Source: an uncultured bacterium (GTDB lineage Bacteria; Bacteroidota; Bacteroidia; Sphingobacteriales; Sphingobacteriaceae). From it: a DNA stretch of 64,000 nt. Position 1 is the stretch's first letter, and each line of letters opens with the position of its first letter. Below the pieces are notes generated by a model. It was not told where the DNA came from. It ran no database searches and saw nothing but the letters and a program-made list of their open reading frames with translations. This document shows, piece after piece, positions 9,453 through 18,058 of this stretch. The translations under genes and the position numbers were made by a program. The DNA is taken from positions 1 to 64,000 of the forward strand of contig CAIKLP010000018.1 in NCBI GenBank assembly GCA_903828245.1, in the 5' to 3' direction.

Positions 9453-10022
9453 TTATTTTTGCTTCTTTTGGTTTGTTAAATTATTTTCTGAAATCAAGAC
9501 TACTTCGTCTTTTCCTTCTGTTTCTTTCCATTTTACAATTACTTTTTCTGAAGAAATAGAATCGATGGCATGGCCAACATAGTCGGGCTCTATAGGCAAG
9601 TGCCTAGTGTATCTTCGGTCTATTAATACTAGTAATTCTACTTTTGCAGGTCTGCCAAAAGCAAGCATGGCGTCCATTCCAGCGCGTATGGTTCTACCTG
9701 TAAACAAAACATCGTCTATTAGAATGACCTTTTTATTTTCTATGATAAAATCAATTTGAGTGGCATTGGGTACCAATGGGTTGGCTCTGTGTCTAAAATC
9801 ATCTCTAAAAAAGGTCACATCTAGTTGTCCAAGATTGATGGTTTTTTTAGGAAGTAATTGTTGTAATTGTGCTTGAATTCTTTTAGCTAAATAAATTCCT
9901 CTGGGTTGTAATCCAATTAAAACAGAGTTGGAGAAATCGTTGTGATTTTCGATTAATTGATGACAAAGGCGTTGAATGGTGATGTCAAACTTAGGGTTTC
10001 CTAATATGATGCCTTCTTTCAT
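9453..10022 (-). CDS. pyrR: PyrR bifunctional protein (pyr regulator / uracil phosphoribosyltransferase)
   Basis: The protein has the PRPP-binding loop of type I phosphoribosyltransferases (VILIDDVLFTGRTIRAGMDA, near residue 108) and the PyrR-typical stretch VLIGLQPRGIYLAKRIQ. The open frame extends upstream to 10082, but I chose the ATG at 10022 (MKEGIILGNPKFD). This gives 189 residues, close to the family's roughly 180, and a TATATTTG promoter element lies inside the longer version. In Firmicutes PyrR binds pyr leader RNA. Here the leader is too short to hold an attenuator, so the enzymatic role or another mode of control is more likely. Confidence 0.9.
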   Translation of the reverse strand: MKEGIILGNPKFDITIQRLCHQLIENHNDFSNSVLIGLQPRGIYLAKRIQAQLQQLLPKKTINLGQLDVTFFRDDFRHRANPLVPNATQIDFIIENKKVILIDDVLFTGRTIRAGMDAMLAFGRPAKVELLVLIDRRYTRHLPIEPDYVGHAIDSISSEKVIVKWKETEGKDEVVLISENNLTNQKKQK

Positions 10023-10038
10023 TTGGAATTTGATTTGC

Positions 10039-10046
10039 CAAATATA
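10039..10046 (-). promoter_or_regulatory. Putative -7 element of the pyrR-pyrB operon
   Basis: The minus strand reads TATATTTG, a full match to TAnnTTTG, 16 bases before the chosen pyrR ATG and downstream of the rpsA terminator. A clear -33 TTTG at normal spacing is not seen. Confidence 0.5.
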
Positions 10047-10085
10047 AGGTTTTTTGGAGATGTCTACGAAAAAATGATGCAAAAA

Positions 10086-10113
10086 AAAGCCCCTCGAAAT
10101 CTCGAGGGGCTTT
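10086..10113 (-). terminator. Rho-independent terminator of rpsA
   Basis: A 12-bp stem (10086-10097 with 10102-10113, core GCCCCTCGA) has a four-base loop. On the minus strand it is followed by eight T residues (10088 to 10081). It separates rpsA from pyrR. Confidence 0.93.
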
Positions 10114-10132
10114 AGGATAGCTTTAAAGCTAA

Positions 10133-12124
10133 TTATTCTGCTGCATCTGCTGCTACATCGGCTGCTGTTTCTGCTGCGCTTGCAGCATCTTTTTTAGCTT
10201 TTGTACCTTTTTCAGATGTTTCTAATGAAGATTTTAAGTTAGCTAATACACCTAAATCGCCTAAAGTGGTTTTTTCTACTGAATCTTTCACTTTTTTAAC
10301 TGCGGTTGAGGCTGCTTTAGCTTCTTTTTTCTTCTTATCAGTTTCTTCTGCTCTTGCTTCTGCTTTAGCTTCTTCATGAAGTTTAGCATGTGAAACTACA
10401 ATACGCTTAGCATCTTTGCTGAATTCAATAATTTTGAAATCTAACACTTCTTCGTTTGTAGCCATTTTGCCGTCTTCCTTCATCAAGTGTTTAGTAGGAG
10501 CAAATCCTTCTACACCATAAGGCAATGTGATAACAGCACCTTTATCGGTAACTTTTACAATCGTACCTTGATGAATAGAATCTATAGTGAAAATGGTTTC
10601 GAAAGTTTCCCAAGGGTTTTCTTCTAATTGCTTGTGACCTAAACTTAACTTGCGTTCTTCAGCATTCACTTCCAAAACTACAACGTCTAATTTATCACCA
10701 ACTTTAGTAAACTCATGAGGATGATTTACTTTTTTAGACCAAGATAAATCTGAGATATGGATTAAACCATCGATACCTTCTTCGATTTCAACAAACACAC
10801 CAAAGTTAGTCATGTTTTTCACAACTGCATTTTGTTTGCTGCCTACAGGGTAACGATCTGCAACACCTACCCAAGGGTCTGGCGTTAATTGTTTAATACC
10901 TAATGACATTTTTCTTTCTTCACGATCAAGTGTTAAAATAACAGCTTCCATTTCGTCACTTACTTTCATGAACTCTTGTGGAGAGCGTAAATGTTGTGAC
11001 CATGACATTTCTGAAACGTGAATTAAACCTTCTACTCCTGGGATGATTTCTAAGAATGCACCGTAATCTGCAACAGTAACGATTTTACCTTTCACTTTAG
11101 AACCAATTTCAATTTTGGTATCTAATGATTCCCAAGGGTGAGGTGTTAATTGTTTTAAACCTAATGCGATACGTTTTTTCTCGTCATCAAAGTCTAATAC
11201 TACTACATTGATTTTTTCATCCAATTTTAATACTTCTTCAGGATGCTCTATGCGGCCCCAAGAAATATCTGTTATGTGTAATAAACCATCTACACCACCT
11301 AAGTCGATGAATACACCGAATGCGGTAATGTTTTTAACAGTTCCTTCTAATACTTGACCTTTTTCTAATTTAGAAATGATATCAAATTTTTGACTTTCTA
11401 AATCGTCTTCGATTAATACCTTATGAGAAACAACTACGTTACGGAATTCTTGGTTGATTTTAACCACTTTGAATTCCATGGTTTTTCCTACATAAATATC
11501 GTAGTCACGAATTGGCTTGATGTCAATTTGTGAACCAGGTAAAAATGCTTCTACACCATCGATGTCTACAATTAAACCACCTTTAGTTCTGCTCTTCACA
11601 AAACCATTGATGATTGCGTCTTTCTCTAATGCAGTATTAATATTATCCCATGATCTTTGTGTCTTAGCTCTTTTACGAGATAAAATTAATTGACCATTTT
11701 TGTCTTCTTGATCTTCCACGAAAACTTCTACTACATCACCTAGCTTTAAACCTGGTGTGTCGCGAAATTCAGAAAGTGGTACCATTCCATCAGATTTAAA
11801 TCCAATGTTTAATACAACATCTTTTGTGTTCATTGATACAACAGTACCAGAGATGATTTCTCCTTTGTTGATTGAACTAAGTGTAGTGGTGTAAAGAACT
11901 TCTAATTTAGCTCTTTCCGCATCTGAGTAACCACCTAGTTTTTTGTTGTCCATATCCCAATCGAAATCATTGCTGTTGTGGATAATGGAATTTGATTTAA
12001 TTTCATCAAGCGATAGAGAATCAGCTTCTGATTCAATCACTGTTTCTTCAGTGTTTCTGTTAACGAATTCAGCATTCGCTTGAGATGCTAGTAATTCTTG
12101 GTCTGTGATTTGTTTTTTTGCCAT
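10133..12124 (-). CDS. rpsA: 30S ribosomal protein S1
   Basis: The 663-residue protein contains six S1 RNA-binding repeats in tandem between about residues 85 and 590. Examples are GTVKNITAFGVFIDLGGVDG, KIVTVADYGAFLEIIPGVEG and VVKNMTNFGVFVEIEEGIDG. The C-terminal tail is rich in Ala, Lys and Glu and probably disordered. S1 binds mRNA on the small subunit. The reading frame continues upstream to 12166, but that start lies inside the -7 promoter element. The ATG at 12124 (MAKKQITDQELL) with GGAG about 12 bases upstream is the likely start. The gene is monocistronic. Confidence 0.95.
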   Translation of the reverse strand: MAKKQITDQELLASQANAEFVNRNTEETVIESEADSLSLDEIKSNSIIHNSNDFDWDMDNKKLGGYSDAERAKLEVLYTTTLSSINKGEIISGTVVSMNTKDVVLNIGFKSDGMVPLSEFRDTPGLKLGDVVEVFVEDQEDKNGQLILSRKRAKTQRSWDNINTALEKDAIINGFVKSRTKGGLIVDIDGVEAFLPGSQIDIKPIRDYDIYVGKTMEFKVVKINQEFRNVVVSHKVLIEDDLESQKFDIISKLEKGQVLEGTVKNITAFGVFIDLGGVDGLLHITDISWGRIEHPEEVLKLDEKINVVVLDFDDEKKRIALGLKQLTPHPWESLDTKIEIGSKVKGKIVTVADYGAFLEIIPGVEGLIHVSEMSWSQHLRSPQEFMKVSDEMEAVILTLDREERKMSLGIKQLTPDPWVGVADRYPVGSKQNAVVKNMTNFGVFVEIEEGIDGLIHISDLSWSKKVNHPHEFTKVGDKLDVVVLEVNAEERKLSLGHKQLEENPWETFETIFTIDSIHQGTIVKVTDKGAVITLPYGVEGFAPTKHLMKEDGKMATNEEVLDFKIIEFSKDAKRIVVSHAKLHEEAKAEARAEETDKKKKEAKAASTAVKKVKDSVEKTTLGDLGVLANLKSSLETSEKGTKAKKDAASAAETAADVAADAAE

Positions 12125-12163
12125 TAAGTTTTTTTCTCCTTTTTCCTGTGATTTGCAGGAGGC

Positions 12164-12194
12164 CAAAGATAGAAATTAATATCTGAATAACAAA
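12164..12194 (-). promoter_or_regulatory. Bacteroidota-type promoter of rpsA
   Basis: On the minus strand TTTG (12191-12194) and TATCTTTG (12164-12171) are separated by exactly 19 bases, an ideal match to the -33/-7 consensus. It gives a leader of about 35 bases containing GGAG before the ATG at 12124 and rules out the longer reading frame as the start. Confidence 0.8.
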
Positions 12195-12279
12195 CAAGCT
12201 CAATAGGGCATTATTTGATTAAAAAAGGGTTTTAAGAAGCATTTTAGGAGGTTTTTAAAGAAAACTGCTTTTAAACGCT

Positions 12280-12957
12280 TTATAGCACGATTAATTGACG
12301 GCTAATGAGTAAATCTTTGACAAAATTTAATTGTTCAAGGGGGTTAAGAAAGGTATTATCTAAGACAATTGCGTCTTCGGCTTGTCTTAGTGGGCTTTCG
12401 CTGCGGTGGGTATCTTCGAAATCGCGCATATTGAGGTTTTCCGCAATTTCTGCTAAACTTACTTTTTCGGGTTTTTGTTGTATTTCATCGAAACGTCTTT
12501 TTGCACGAACTGCAGGATCGGCCGTCATGAAAATTTTTAGTTGTGCAGCTGGAAATACGGTTGTGCCAATGTCTCGGCCATCCATGACCACATTTTTATT
12601 ATTTCCGATGGCTTGTTGAAGCGCAACCATTTTAATCCTTACAGATTTGATGGCAGATACTTTACTCACCAGTTGCGAAATTTGCATACTGCGAATGGCG
12701 GCAGAAACATCTTCCCCATTCAGTAAAAATTGATTTTCATGCACATCCAGTTCAATTTCGTTTAATGCTTGATGAACAGCATCGAGGTTATCGAGGTCAA
12801 TGTTTTGAGTGATAAAATATAAAGTAACACAACGATACATTGCACCAGAGTCGATATAGTTAAAGCCAATATCCTTTGCCAAAGCTTTAGCCATGGTGCT
12901 TTTGCCGCAAGAGGAGTAGCCATCAATGGCAATGTTGATAAATGAATTTGGCTTCAT
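12280..12957 (-). CDS. cmk: Cytidylate kinase
   Basis: Cmk phosphorylates CMP and dCMP with ATP. The 225-residue protein has the P-loop GYSSCGKSTMAKALA near residue 13, and a DSGAMYRCVTLY segment typical of bacterial CMP kinases. The VVMDGRDIGTTVFPAAQLKIF block and the lid sequence RAKRRFDE follow. It starts 36 bases after porQ ends, an arrangement common in Bacteroidota. It has its own TAAATTTG element 7 bases before the ATG, so transcription may also start there. Confidence 0.95.
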   Translation of the reverse strand: MKPNSFINIAIDGYSSCGKSTMAKALAKDIGFNYIDSGAMYRCVTLYFITQNIDLDNLDAVHQALNEIELDVHENQFLLNGEDVSAAIRSMQISQLVSKVSAIKSVRIKMVALQQAIGNNKNVVMDGRDIGTTVFPAAQLKIFMTADPAVRAKRRFDEIQQKPEKVSLAEIAENLNMRDFEDTHRSESPLRQAEDAIVLDNTFLNPLEQLNFVKDLLISRQLIVL

Positions 12958-12964
12958 GGTGCCA

Positions 12965-12972
12965 CAAATTTA
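12965..12972 (-). promoter_or_regulatory. -7 element just upstream of cmk, predicting a leaderless mRNA
   Basis: The minus strand reads TAAATTTG seven bases before the cmk ATG (12957). With the usual distance of a few bases to the transcription start, the RNA would begin at or next to the start codon. No -33 TTTG is visible at 19 bases. Confidence 0.45.
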
Positions 12973-12993
12973 ATTAAATTAATGAGGGCAGGC

Positions 12994-14037
12994 TTATTTT
13001 TTCTTAAAGAAATCATTTGGATTCACGATCAAGCTCACCATATTGGTATAGCCCGCTAAATGGTTATTCGCGCTACCATAATTGAATCTTATTTTGCTAA
13101 TTTTTAGTCCAAATCCCCAAGAAAATCCAACGGTCGATAGGCGAGTTTCTAGGCCAAGTTCTTTTCTTTTTTGATGGTTATAGCCAACCCTAAATTGCAT
13201 GTTTTCTGAAAAAATAATTTCGGTACCAATAGCCACATGTCGTAGCAATTTATCGGTAAAACTAAATTCTTGTAAAATGGGTAAGCCGGTAGCTAAATCA
13301 ATCTGGGTAGTTCTTTGATTCGGATCTAAATAGGTTAAATCAAATCTTTGTAAGTTGTGTAGCGTTAAAGAAAAACGAAAAGGCGCATGGGCTAATTTTT
13401 TTGAAATACCGAATTGTGCTTCAAATGGCATCGTTTCTTTTTCGTTACTAAAAGTATTGGTTTGCGCACCTATATTTTTAAGTACAAAAGATGCCGTAAA
13501 ACCATTGATGGTGTCGGCGTAGGTGCCGCCAAGGTCTAGTAAAACAGCTCGCGCGTCGTATTCGGCTAATTGGCTAAAAACGGTTTTGATACTTGCACCA
13601 TAACTAAAAAGTTGACGGGTATAGGCATAACTAAAATTGAGCGAATTTTCTTTGGCGTTAAAATTGCCAAGTATGTCGCCATATTCGTTGGTTAATTCAA
13701 AATTACCATAGTCTATGTATTGAATGCCAATGCCAAAAGTGCCATACCTATTCATAGAAAATGCAGTGCCCAAATAACCATAACTGATGTCGCCAAAATA
13801 ATTGCAGGTATTAAATGCATACCTATTATCCATTTTAGCATTGAGCAAGGCAGGGTTTTGCGCCACATTGTTTAGATCGGCATCTACACTTGCAATACAA
13901 TAGCCCCCTAAAGCGGTAATTCTAGCAGAATTGGGTAGCGTTAAAAACTTATGCGTTCCGTAGCCACCTGTTTGCGCGTAAAGCGGAAATGCAGTGCTCA
14001 TGGCTAGTACAATGAAAAGGAATTTTAATTTGTGCAT
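12994..14037 (-). CDS. porQ: Type IX secretion system protein PorQ
   Basis: PorQ is an outer-membrane beta-barrel component of the type IX secretion system, working with the surface-attachment machinery. The mature protein begins after MHKLKFLFIVLAMSTAFPLYAQ. The family opening GGYGTHKFLTLPNSARITAL and GGYCIASVDADLNNVAQNPA follows, and the barrel carries on with repeated aromatic beta strands. The start at 14037 is preferred over the frame's upstream codon at 14061 because it gives a clean signal peptide and 347 residues. Its position next to cmk agrees with many Bacteroidota genomes. It is the only clear core T9SS-associated gene here; cargo proteins with sorting domains occur at 21518, 30162, 37147 and 46072. 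Confidence 0.88.
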   Translation of the reverse strand: MHKLKFLFIVLAMSTAFPLYAQTGGYGTHKFLTLPNSARITALGGYCIASVDADLNNVAQNPALLNAKMDNRYAFNTCNYFGDISYGYLGTAFSMNRYGTFGIGIQYIDYGNFELTNEYGDILGNFNAKENSLNFSYAYTRQLFSYGASIKTVFSQLAEYDARAVLLDLGGTYADTINGFTASFVLKNIGAQTNTFSNEKETMPFEAQFGISKKLAHAPFRFSLTLHNLQRFDLTYLDPNQRTTQIDLATGLPILQEFSFTDKLLRHVAIGTEIIFSENMQFRVGYNHQKRKELGLETRLSTVGFSWGFGLKISKIRFNYGSANNHLAGYTNMVSLIVNPNDFFKKK

Positions 14038-14084
14038 AAATTCAAAAAGTATTAACGACAAACGAAGTTAATTATTTTTCTTTG

Positions 14085-15515
14085 TCAAAAATTATCTTTT
14101 GGCAGGTCTATGATAAAATCTTTATTAAAATTAACTAAAAATAATTGTTCAGAAGCTCTAGTAATAGCGGTATACAACCAACGTATAAATTCTTTATTTA
14201 CTAACTCGTCGGTTAAATAGCCTTGGTCCACAAAAACGGCTTTCCATTGTCCACCTTGAGATTTGTGACAAGTAACAGCATAAGAAAATTTAACTTGCAA
14301 GGCGTTATAATAGGGGTCTGTTTTAATTTTGGCTAATCTTTCCGATTTGTTTTTAATGTCTGCATAGTCTAAGGCCACTTGTTCGTATAAATGTTTTTGC
14401 TGTGCGCTACTTAGTGCCGGACTATCCGAATCTAATGTATCTAAAATAATTTTTGCAGTAATGATTGGCTGCGTTGGAAAATCTACTAATTGCAAACTGG
14501 CATCGGCAAATTTTAAACCATACATTTCTTGTTCGTTTCGAATGCGGATTACTTTTGCAATTTCTCCGTTGGCAATAAATTCGCCATCTGTTGATTCTGG
14601 AAGCCAATGGTAATTATTTTTTACTACCATTAAAAAATCACCGCTGGAAATAAATTCTTCTCTAAATAAAATGCGGGCCCTAATTTGTTGATTGTATAAA
14701 TTGGCATTCTTGTTAGACCTGCAAATAATAAGGGTTTCGTCCATTCCAAAATGATCGTAGGCGTAATTAATGCCATCCACTAATTTCTCGCCGGTGATGT
14801 AAAAAAAGTCTTTGAAATTTTTTACCTGCATGCTTGGTTTGCTGATATTCTCCGCTAATAATTGCTCCCTTAATGCAGTTGCGTTTTCTAAAATACCCGA
14901 TTTTTTTTCTTGTCTTAATACTTCTTTTAGTTCTGCGCTAAAAACTTTTAAACCAAAATGATCTTGTAAGTAAGTTGGATTAAGCGCTGGGCTTTCAGTA
15001 GCACCAACCGGCGGTAGTTGTGCGGTATCTCCTAAAAATAATATTTTGCAATTGCTATCCGATTCGTAAACATAAGTGATTAAATCGGAGAGTAAACTGT
15101 TGCCACCAAAGTATTGTCCTTCTTGCACATCACCAGGTATCATAGAAGATTCATCGACTATAAATAAGGTATCGGTATGGGTGTTTTTGGCAAGACTAAA
15201 GCCACTGCCGAATTCCACCGCGCTTTTTTTTCGGTATATTTTTTTATGAATGGTAAAAGCTGGTTTTTGCGAATAATTTCCTAAAACTTTTGCAGCCCTA
15301 CCCGTTGGGGCAAGTAAAATGGCTTTCATTTGGTATTTAGGTAATAACTTCACTAAAACACTCATCGAAGTAGTTTTACCAGTACCAGCATATCCTTTCA
15401 ATACAAATAGGGAGTTTGGCGCTTCGGATTTCAGAAAGCGATCTATTTGTCCAAACAAATTAACCTGATCGGCGGTTGGTTGGTGTTTAAAAAGCTGTTC
15501 AAATAACTGGTTCAC
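14085..15515 (-). CDS. RecD-like ATP-dependent DNA helicase (superfamily 1)
   Basis: The 476-residue protein has the Walker A motif GYAGTGKTTSMSVLVK near residue 42 and a Walker B/DExx region TLFIVDESSMI near residue 115. The motif III-like GDTAQLPPVG follows. The UvrD_C_2 module at the C-terminus contains SYAVTCHKSQGGQWKAVFVD and the arginine of YTAITRASEQLFLV. This is a short RecD2-type 5'-3' helicase without the long N-terminal region of RecD2. It starts with GTG at 15515; an overlapping ATG a few bases upstream is out of frame. It is probably a chromosomal repair helicase, since RecB and RecC are not adjacent. Confidence 0.88.
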   Translation of the reverse strand: MNQLFEQLFKHQPTADQVNLFGQIDRFLKSEAPNSLFVLKGYAGTGKTTSMSVLVKLLPKYQMKAILLAPTGRAAKVLGNYSQKPAFTIHKKIYRKKSAVEFGSGFSLAKNTHTDTLFIVDESSMIPGDVQEGQYFGGNSLLSDLITYVYESDSNCKILFLGDTAQLPPVGATESPALNPTYLQDHFGLKVFSAELKEVLRQEKKSGILENATALREQLLAENISKPSMQVKNFKDFFYITGEKLVDGINYAYDHFGMDETLIICRSNKNANLYNQQIRARILFREEFISSGDFLMVVKNNYHWLPESTDGEFIANGEIAKVIRIRNEQEMYGLKFADASLQLVDFPTQPIITAKIILDTLDSDSPALSSAQQKHLYEQVALDYADIKNKSERLAKIKTDPYYNALQVKFSYAVTCHKSQGGQWKAVFVDQGYLTDELVNKEFIRWLYTAITRASEQLFLVNFNKDFIIDLPKDNF

Positions 15516-15578
15516 GGCATAAACTTAGGCAGAAATTAGCAAAATCATTTTAATTTTCTACAAATCTTTATAAAATAA

Positions 15579-15586
15579 TACATTTG
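15579..15586 (+). promoter_or_regulatory. -7 element just upstream of the DUF3822 gene
   Basis: TACATTTG matches TAnnTTTG and lies only five bases before the ATG at 15592. It overlaps the alternative GTG start at 15586, which argues for the ATG and for a leaderless or nearly leaderless transcript of the DUF3822-rsmD-coaD operon. Confidence 0.5.
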
Positions 15587-15591
15587 TGACA

Positions 15592-16449
15592 ATGAACGGA
15601 TTATTACATAAGGTAGAAAAAGCAGAACGAGTAGATGAGAGTTTTTATTTCGATACAAAAACACCCTATCATTTATTCTTGCAATTAGATGGCAGTTACT
15701 TTAGAGCTGTTGCCTATAGTAATACGCGCGAAAAGTATGTAATGCAAGCCGAATTTGGTTACGACCAGGCCAATGATACTTTGAAAGAAATTTTTGAAAA
15801 AACGGACTTTTTAAAAAGAGCCTATACCAAAGTTCGTTGTATCGTAACAACACCAGCACAAACTTTAATTCCGGTAGTGGAGGGTTTAAGTATAGATCCA
15901 GATACAGCACTTGGTTTCAATGTTAATTTAGGATTTGATCAAGATATATTTACCAATGCATTGGCTAGTATTGATGCGGTGATGGCATTTGCGGTGCATA
16001 AAGAATTAGTATCGATTGTAACCAATCGATTCCCTCAAGTGGAATTTATTCATGCAGCAGCCAGCACCATTTCATACGGCCTTGAATTAGCGGCAAGTAA
16101 TACGCAAGCGGCCATGTATATTGTTTTGCACGAAGGTTTATTAGAAATTTGTTTGATTGAAAACAATAAACTAAAACTATATAATACTTTTGCTTTTCAA
16201 ACACCAGAAGATTTGGTGTATTATCCATTATTTATTGCAGAGCAGTTTAAGCTTAGCACCGATCAATTGCATGTAAATTTAGCAGGAAATATAGCGCGCG
16301 AAACTCCTGCATTTGATATCCTGCAAAAATATTTTGCTAATGTTCAAATTGCGCCACTCGATAAGCGTTCTAAATATGCTGTCAGAATGGAAGAAGAGCA
16401 GGTTTATCCTTCGTTTTTAACATTATTTACTACTCGTTTATGCGAATAA
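15592..16449 (+). CDS. DUF3822 family protein
   Basis: This 285-residue protein matches the DUF3822 family, which in Bacteroidota is encoded directly before rsmD. The family has no established function. The sequence opens with FDTKTPYHLFLQLDGSYFRA. In its second half it has AMYIVLHEGLLEICLIENN, a long helix-rich stretch, and then a strand-turn LHVNLAGNIARE. This alternation looks like the repeated halves of actin-like (FtsA/PilM) proteins, but that is my inference. There is no signal peptide. Its stop overlaps the rsmD start by 10 bases, so translation is probably coupled. Confidence 0.8.
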   Translation: MNGLLHKVEKAERVDESFYFDTKTPYHLFLQLDGSYFRAVAYSNTREKYVMQAEFGYDQANDTLKEIFEKTDFLKRAYTKVRCIVTTPAQTLIPVVEGLSIDPDTALGFNVNLGFDQDIFTNALASIDAVMAFAVHKELVSIVTNRFPQVEFIHAAASTISYGLELAASNTQAAMYIVLHEGLLEICLIENNKLKLYNTFAFQTPEDLVYYPLFIAEQFKLSTDQLHVNLAGNIARETPAFDILQKYFANVQIAPLDKRSKYAVRMEEEQVYPSFLTLFTTRLCE

Positions 16450-16979
16450 TTAGTGGAAAATGGAGAGGCATTCGTTTGCAAGCGCCTACTAATTTGCCAG
16501 TAAGACCCACAACCGATCAAGCAAAAGAGGCATTGTTTAATATCTTAATCAATAGTTTTGATTTCGATGGTTTGAAAATATTAGATTTGTTTTCGGGAAC
16601 GGGGAATATGAGTTACGAATTTGTTTCTCGCGGTTGTACCGATATTACTTGTGTTGATAAGCACCTTAATTGCGTAAGATTTATCAAAGAAACCTTTCAG
16701 AAATTAAAATTCGAAAATGCCAATTTGATAGTAGACGATGTGTTTAAGTTTTTAAAATTGGAGCAAACAACATATGATATTATTTTTGCAGATCCGCCAT
16801 ACGATATGCCCCGCATTGCAGAGATAGCAGACTTGGTAATGGGACAAGGAATATTAAATACGGCCGGTGTTTTAATTATTGAACATGCCAGTTTACAAAA
16901 TATCAGTAATGGTAAAGGCTATCAAGAAACCAGAACCTATGGTTCTACTAGTTTTTCTTTTTTTAAATTATTAGCATAA
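16440..16979 (+). CDS. rsmD: 16S rRNA (guanine966-N2)-methyltransferase RsmD
   Basis: RsmD methylates G966 of 16S rRNA in the small subunit using S-adenosylmethionine. The 179-residue protein has the N-terminal MRIISGKWRGIRLQAP and the RPTTDQAKEALFNIL region. The SAM-binding motif ILDLFSGTGNMSYEFVSRG lies near residue 48, and the catalytic DPPYDMP near residue 117. It overlaps the DUF3822 gene and is followed 7 bases later by coaD. Confidence 0.95.
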   Translation: MRIISGKWRGIRLQAPTNLPVRPTTDQAKEALFNILINSFDFDGLKILDLFSGTGNMSYEFVSRGCTDITCVDKHLNCVRFIKETFQKLKFENANLIVDDVFKFLKLEQTTYDIIFADPPYDMPRIAEIADLVMGQGILNTAGVLIIEHASLQNISNGKGYQETRTYGSTSFSFFKLLA

Positions 16980-16986
16980 AAAGCAA

Positions 16987-17463
16987 ATGAAAAAAATTGC
17001 ATTATTCCCAGGATCTTTTGATCCAATAACAGTAGCTCATATTGATATTTTAAAAAGAGCATTGCCTTTATTTGATGAAGTGGTCGTAGGTATTGGTTTA
17101 AATAATACCAAGCAAGGTTTTATTTCAAATGAAAAAAAAGAAGAAATGTTGCAATTGGTTTTTCAACAGGAACCCAAAATTAAAGTAGCCACTTACGAAG
17201 GTTTAACCGTCGAATATTGTAAGCAAATAGGCGCGCAGTATATGATTCGGGGCATTCGTTCTGCCTCAGATTTCGAATACGAAAAAGCCATTTCACAAAT
17301 GAATCAGTCGATGTATCCAGATATTGAAAGTGTATTTATTATAAGCAGGCCAGGCTATTCGGCTATTAGCTCTACTATTGTTCGAGATATTTTAAGAAAT
17401 GGTGGCGACATTAGCCAGTTTGTGCCAAAAGAAATTGCAGGCATGCTCTTAGGCTTAAAGTAA
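16987..17463 (+). CDS. coaD: Phosphopantetheine adenylyltransferase
   Basis: CoaD transfers AMP to 4'-phosphopantetheine, the penultimate step of coenzyme A synthesis. The 158 residues match the family length. The nucleotide-binding GSFDPITVAHIDILKRA lies at the N-terminus, the ISSTIVRDILRNGGDISQFV signature near the C-terminus, and YMIRGIRSASDFEYEKAI in between. It is the third gene of the DUF3822-rsmD-coaD operon. Its end overlaps the end of the opposite-strand NUDIX gene by 9 bases. Confidence 0.96.
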   Translation: MKKIALFPGSFDPITVAHIDILKRALPLFDEVVVGIGLNNTKQGFISNEKKEEMLQLVFQQEPKIKVATYEGLTVEYCKQIGAQYMIRGIRSASDFEYEKAISQMNQSMYPDIESVFIISRPGYSAISSTIVRDILRNGGDISQFVPKEIAGMLLGLK

Positions 17464-18051
17464 TTTGCAGATAATTTCATCGATCGAAGCATAGGTGTTC
17501 TCGCGTACTTTTTCGAATTGATTGATAGCAAGCCAAGCTGTTTGTGTAATGCCTTCTTCTAGTTGAGGGATTAAATTCTTCTCCTCACTTTTCATTAAAT
17601 ACCAATTGGTTTGCTTTAAAATCCAATCGTTATTTTCTTCATAAATATGATAGCTTAGGTGGTATAAATCGCCTAGTTCAATATGGGTGATGCCGCATTC
17701 TTCTTGAACCTCTCTGATAGCCGCTGTTTCAAAATCTTCCCCTTCGTCTAATTTCCCTTTAGGTAAATCCCATTTTCCGCGTCGAAAAATAAAAAGATAT
17801 TCTGATTGGCTATTTTTAACTAAGCCGCCTGCTGCATTAATCAGCGTAAATTGTTGTTTTAGTTGGTTGAAAACGGCTGTGGGGTTTGCACATATGATGT
17901 TTTTTTGCCCAGTGATGTTTATTATTTCCTCTTTAGAAATAGTTAAAGCAGCTGATTCAGAATTGTTTGCAACATTGTGTAAAACTTCTTGACTAAAATT
18001 GTCTAATTGTGAAATAACTAAGACGTTTTGATTTATATAAATTTTATACAT
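17455..18051 (-). CDS. NUDIX hydrolase
   Basis: The 198-residue protein carries a complete Nudix box, GKLDEGEDFETAAIREVQEECG, near residues 122-143, preceded by IFRRGKWDLPKGKLDEGEDF. About 90 N-terminal residues are unlike known domains to my eye. NUDIX enzymes cleave nucleoside diphosphates linked to another group; the substrate cannot be predicted. The frame extends upstream to 18123, but that would overlap pyrE by 65 bases. I chose the ATG at 18051, which leaves a seven-base divergent gap to pyrE. Confidence 0.88.
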   Translation of the reverse strand: MYKIYINQNVLVISQLDNFSQEVLHNVANNSESAALTISKEEIINITGQKNIICANPTAVFNQLKQQFTLINAAGGLVKNSQSEYLFIFRRGKWDLPKGKLDEGEDFETAAIREVQEECGITHIELGDLYHLSYHIYEENNDWILKQTNWYLMKSEEKNLIPQLEEGITQTAWLAINQFEKVRENTYASIDEIICKLL

Positions 18052-18054
18052 TTG
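18047..18054 (+). promoter_or_regulatory. -7 element just upstream of pyrE, predicting a leaderless mRNA
   Basis: TACATTTG lies four bases before the pyrE ATG at 18059. A TTTG at 18027-18030 gives a spacer of 16 bases, shorter than the optimal 19. The element also spans the start codon of the divergent NUDIX gene. Confidence 0.55.
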
Positions 18055-18058
18055 TGCT

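Noticed and set aside
10023-10082. Upstream extension of pyrR to 10082
   Set aside because: It would place the promoter element and part of the rpsA terminator spacer in coding sequence, and gives an N-terminus longer than the family.
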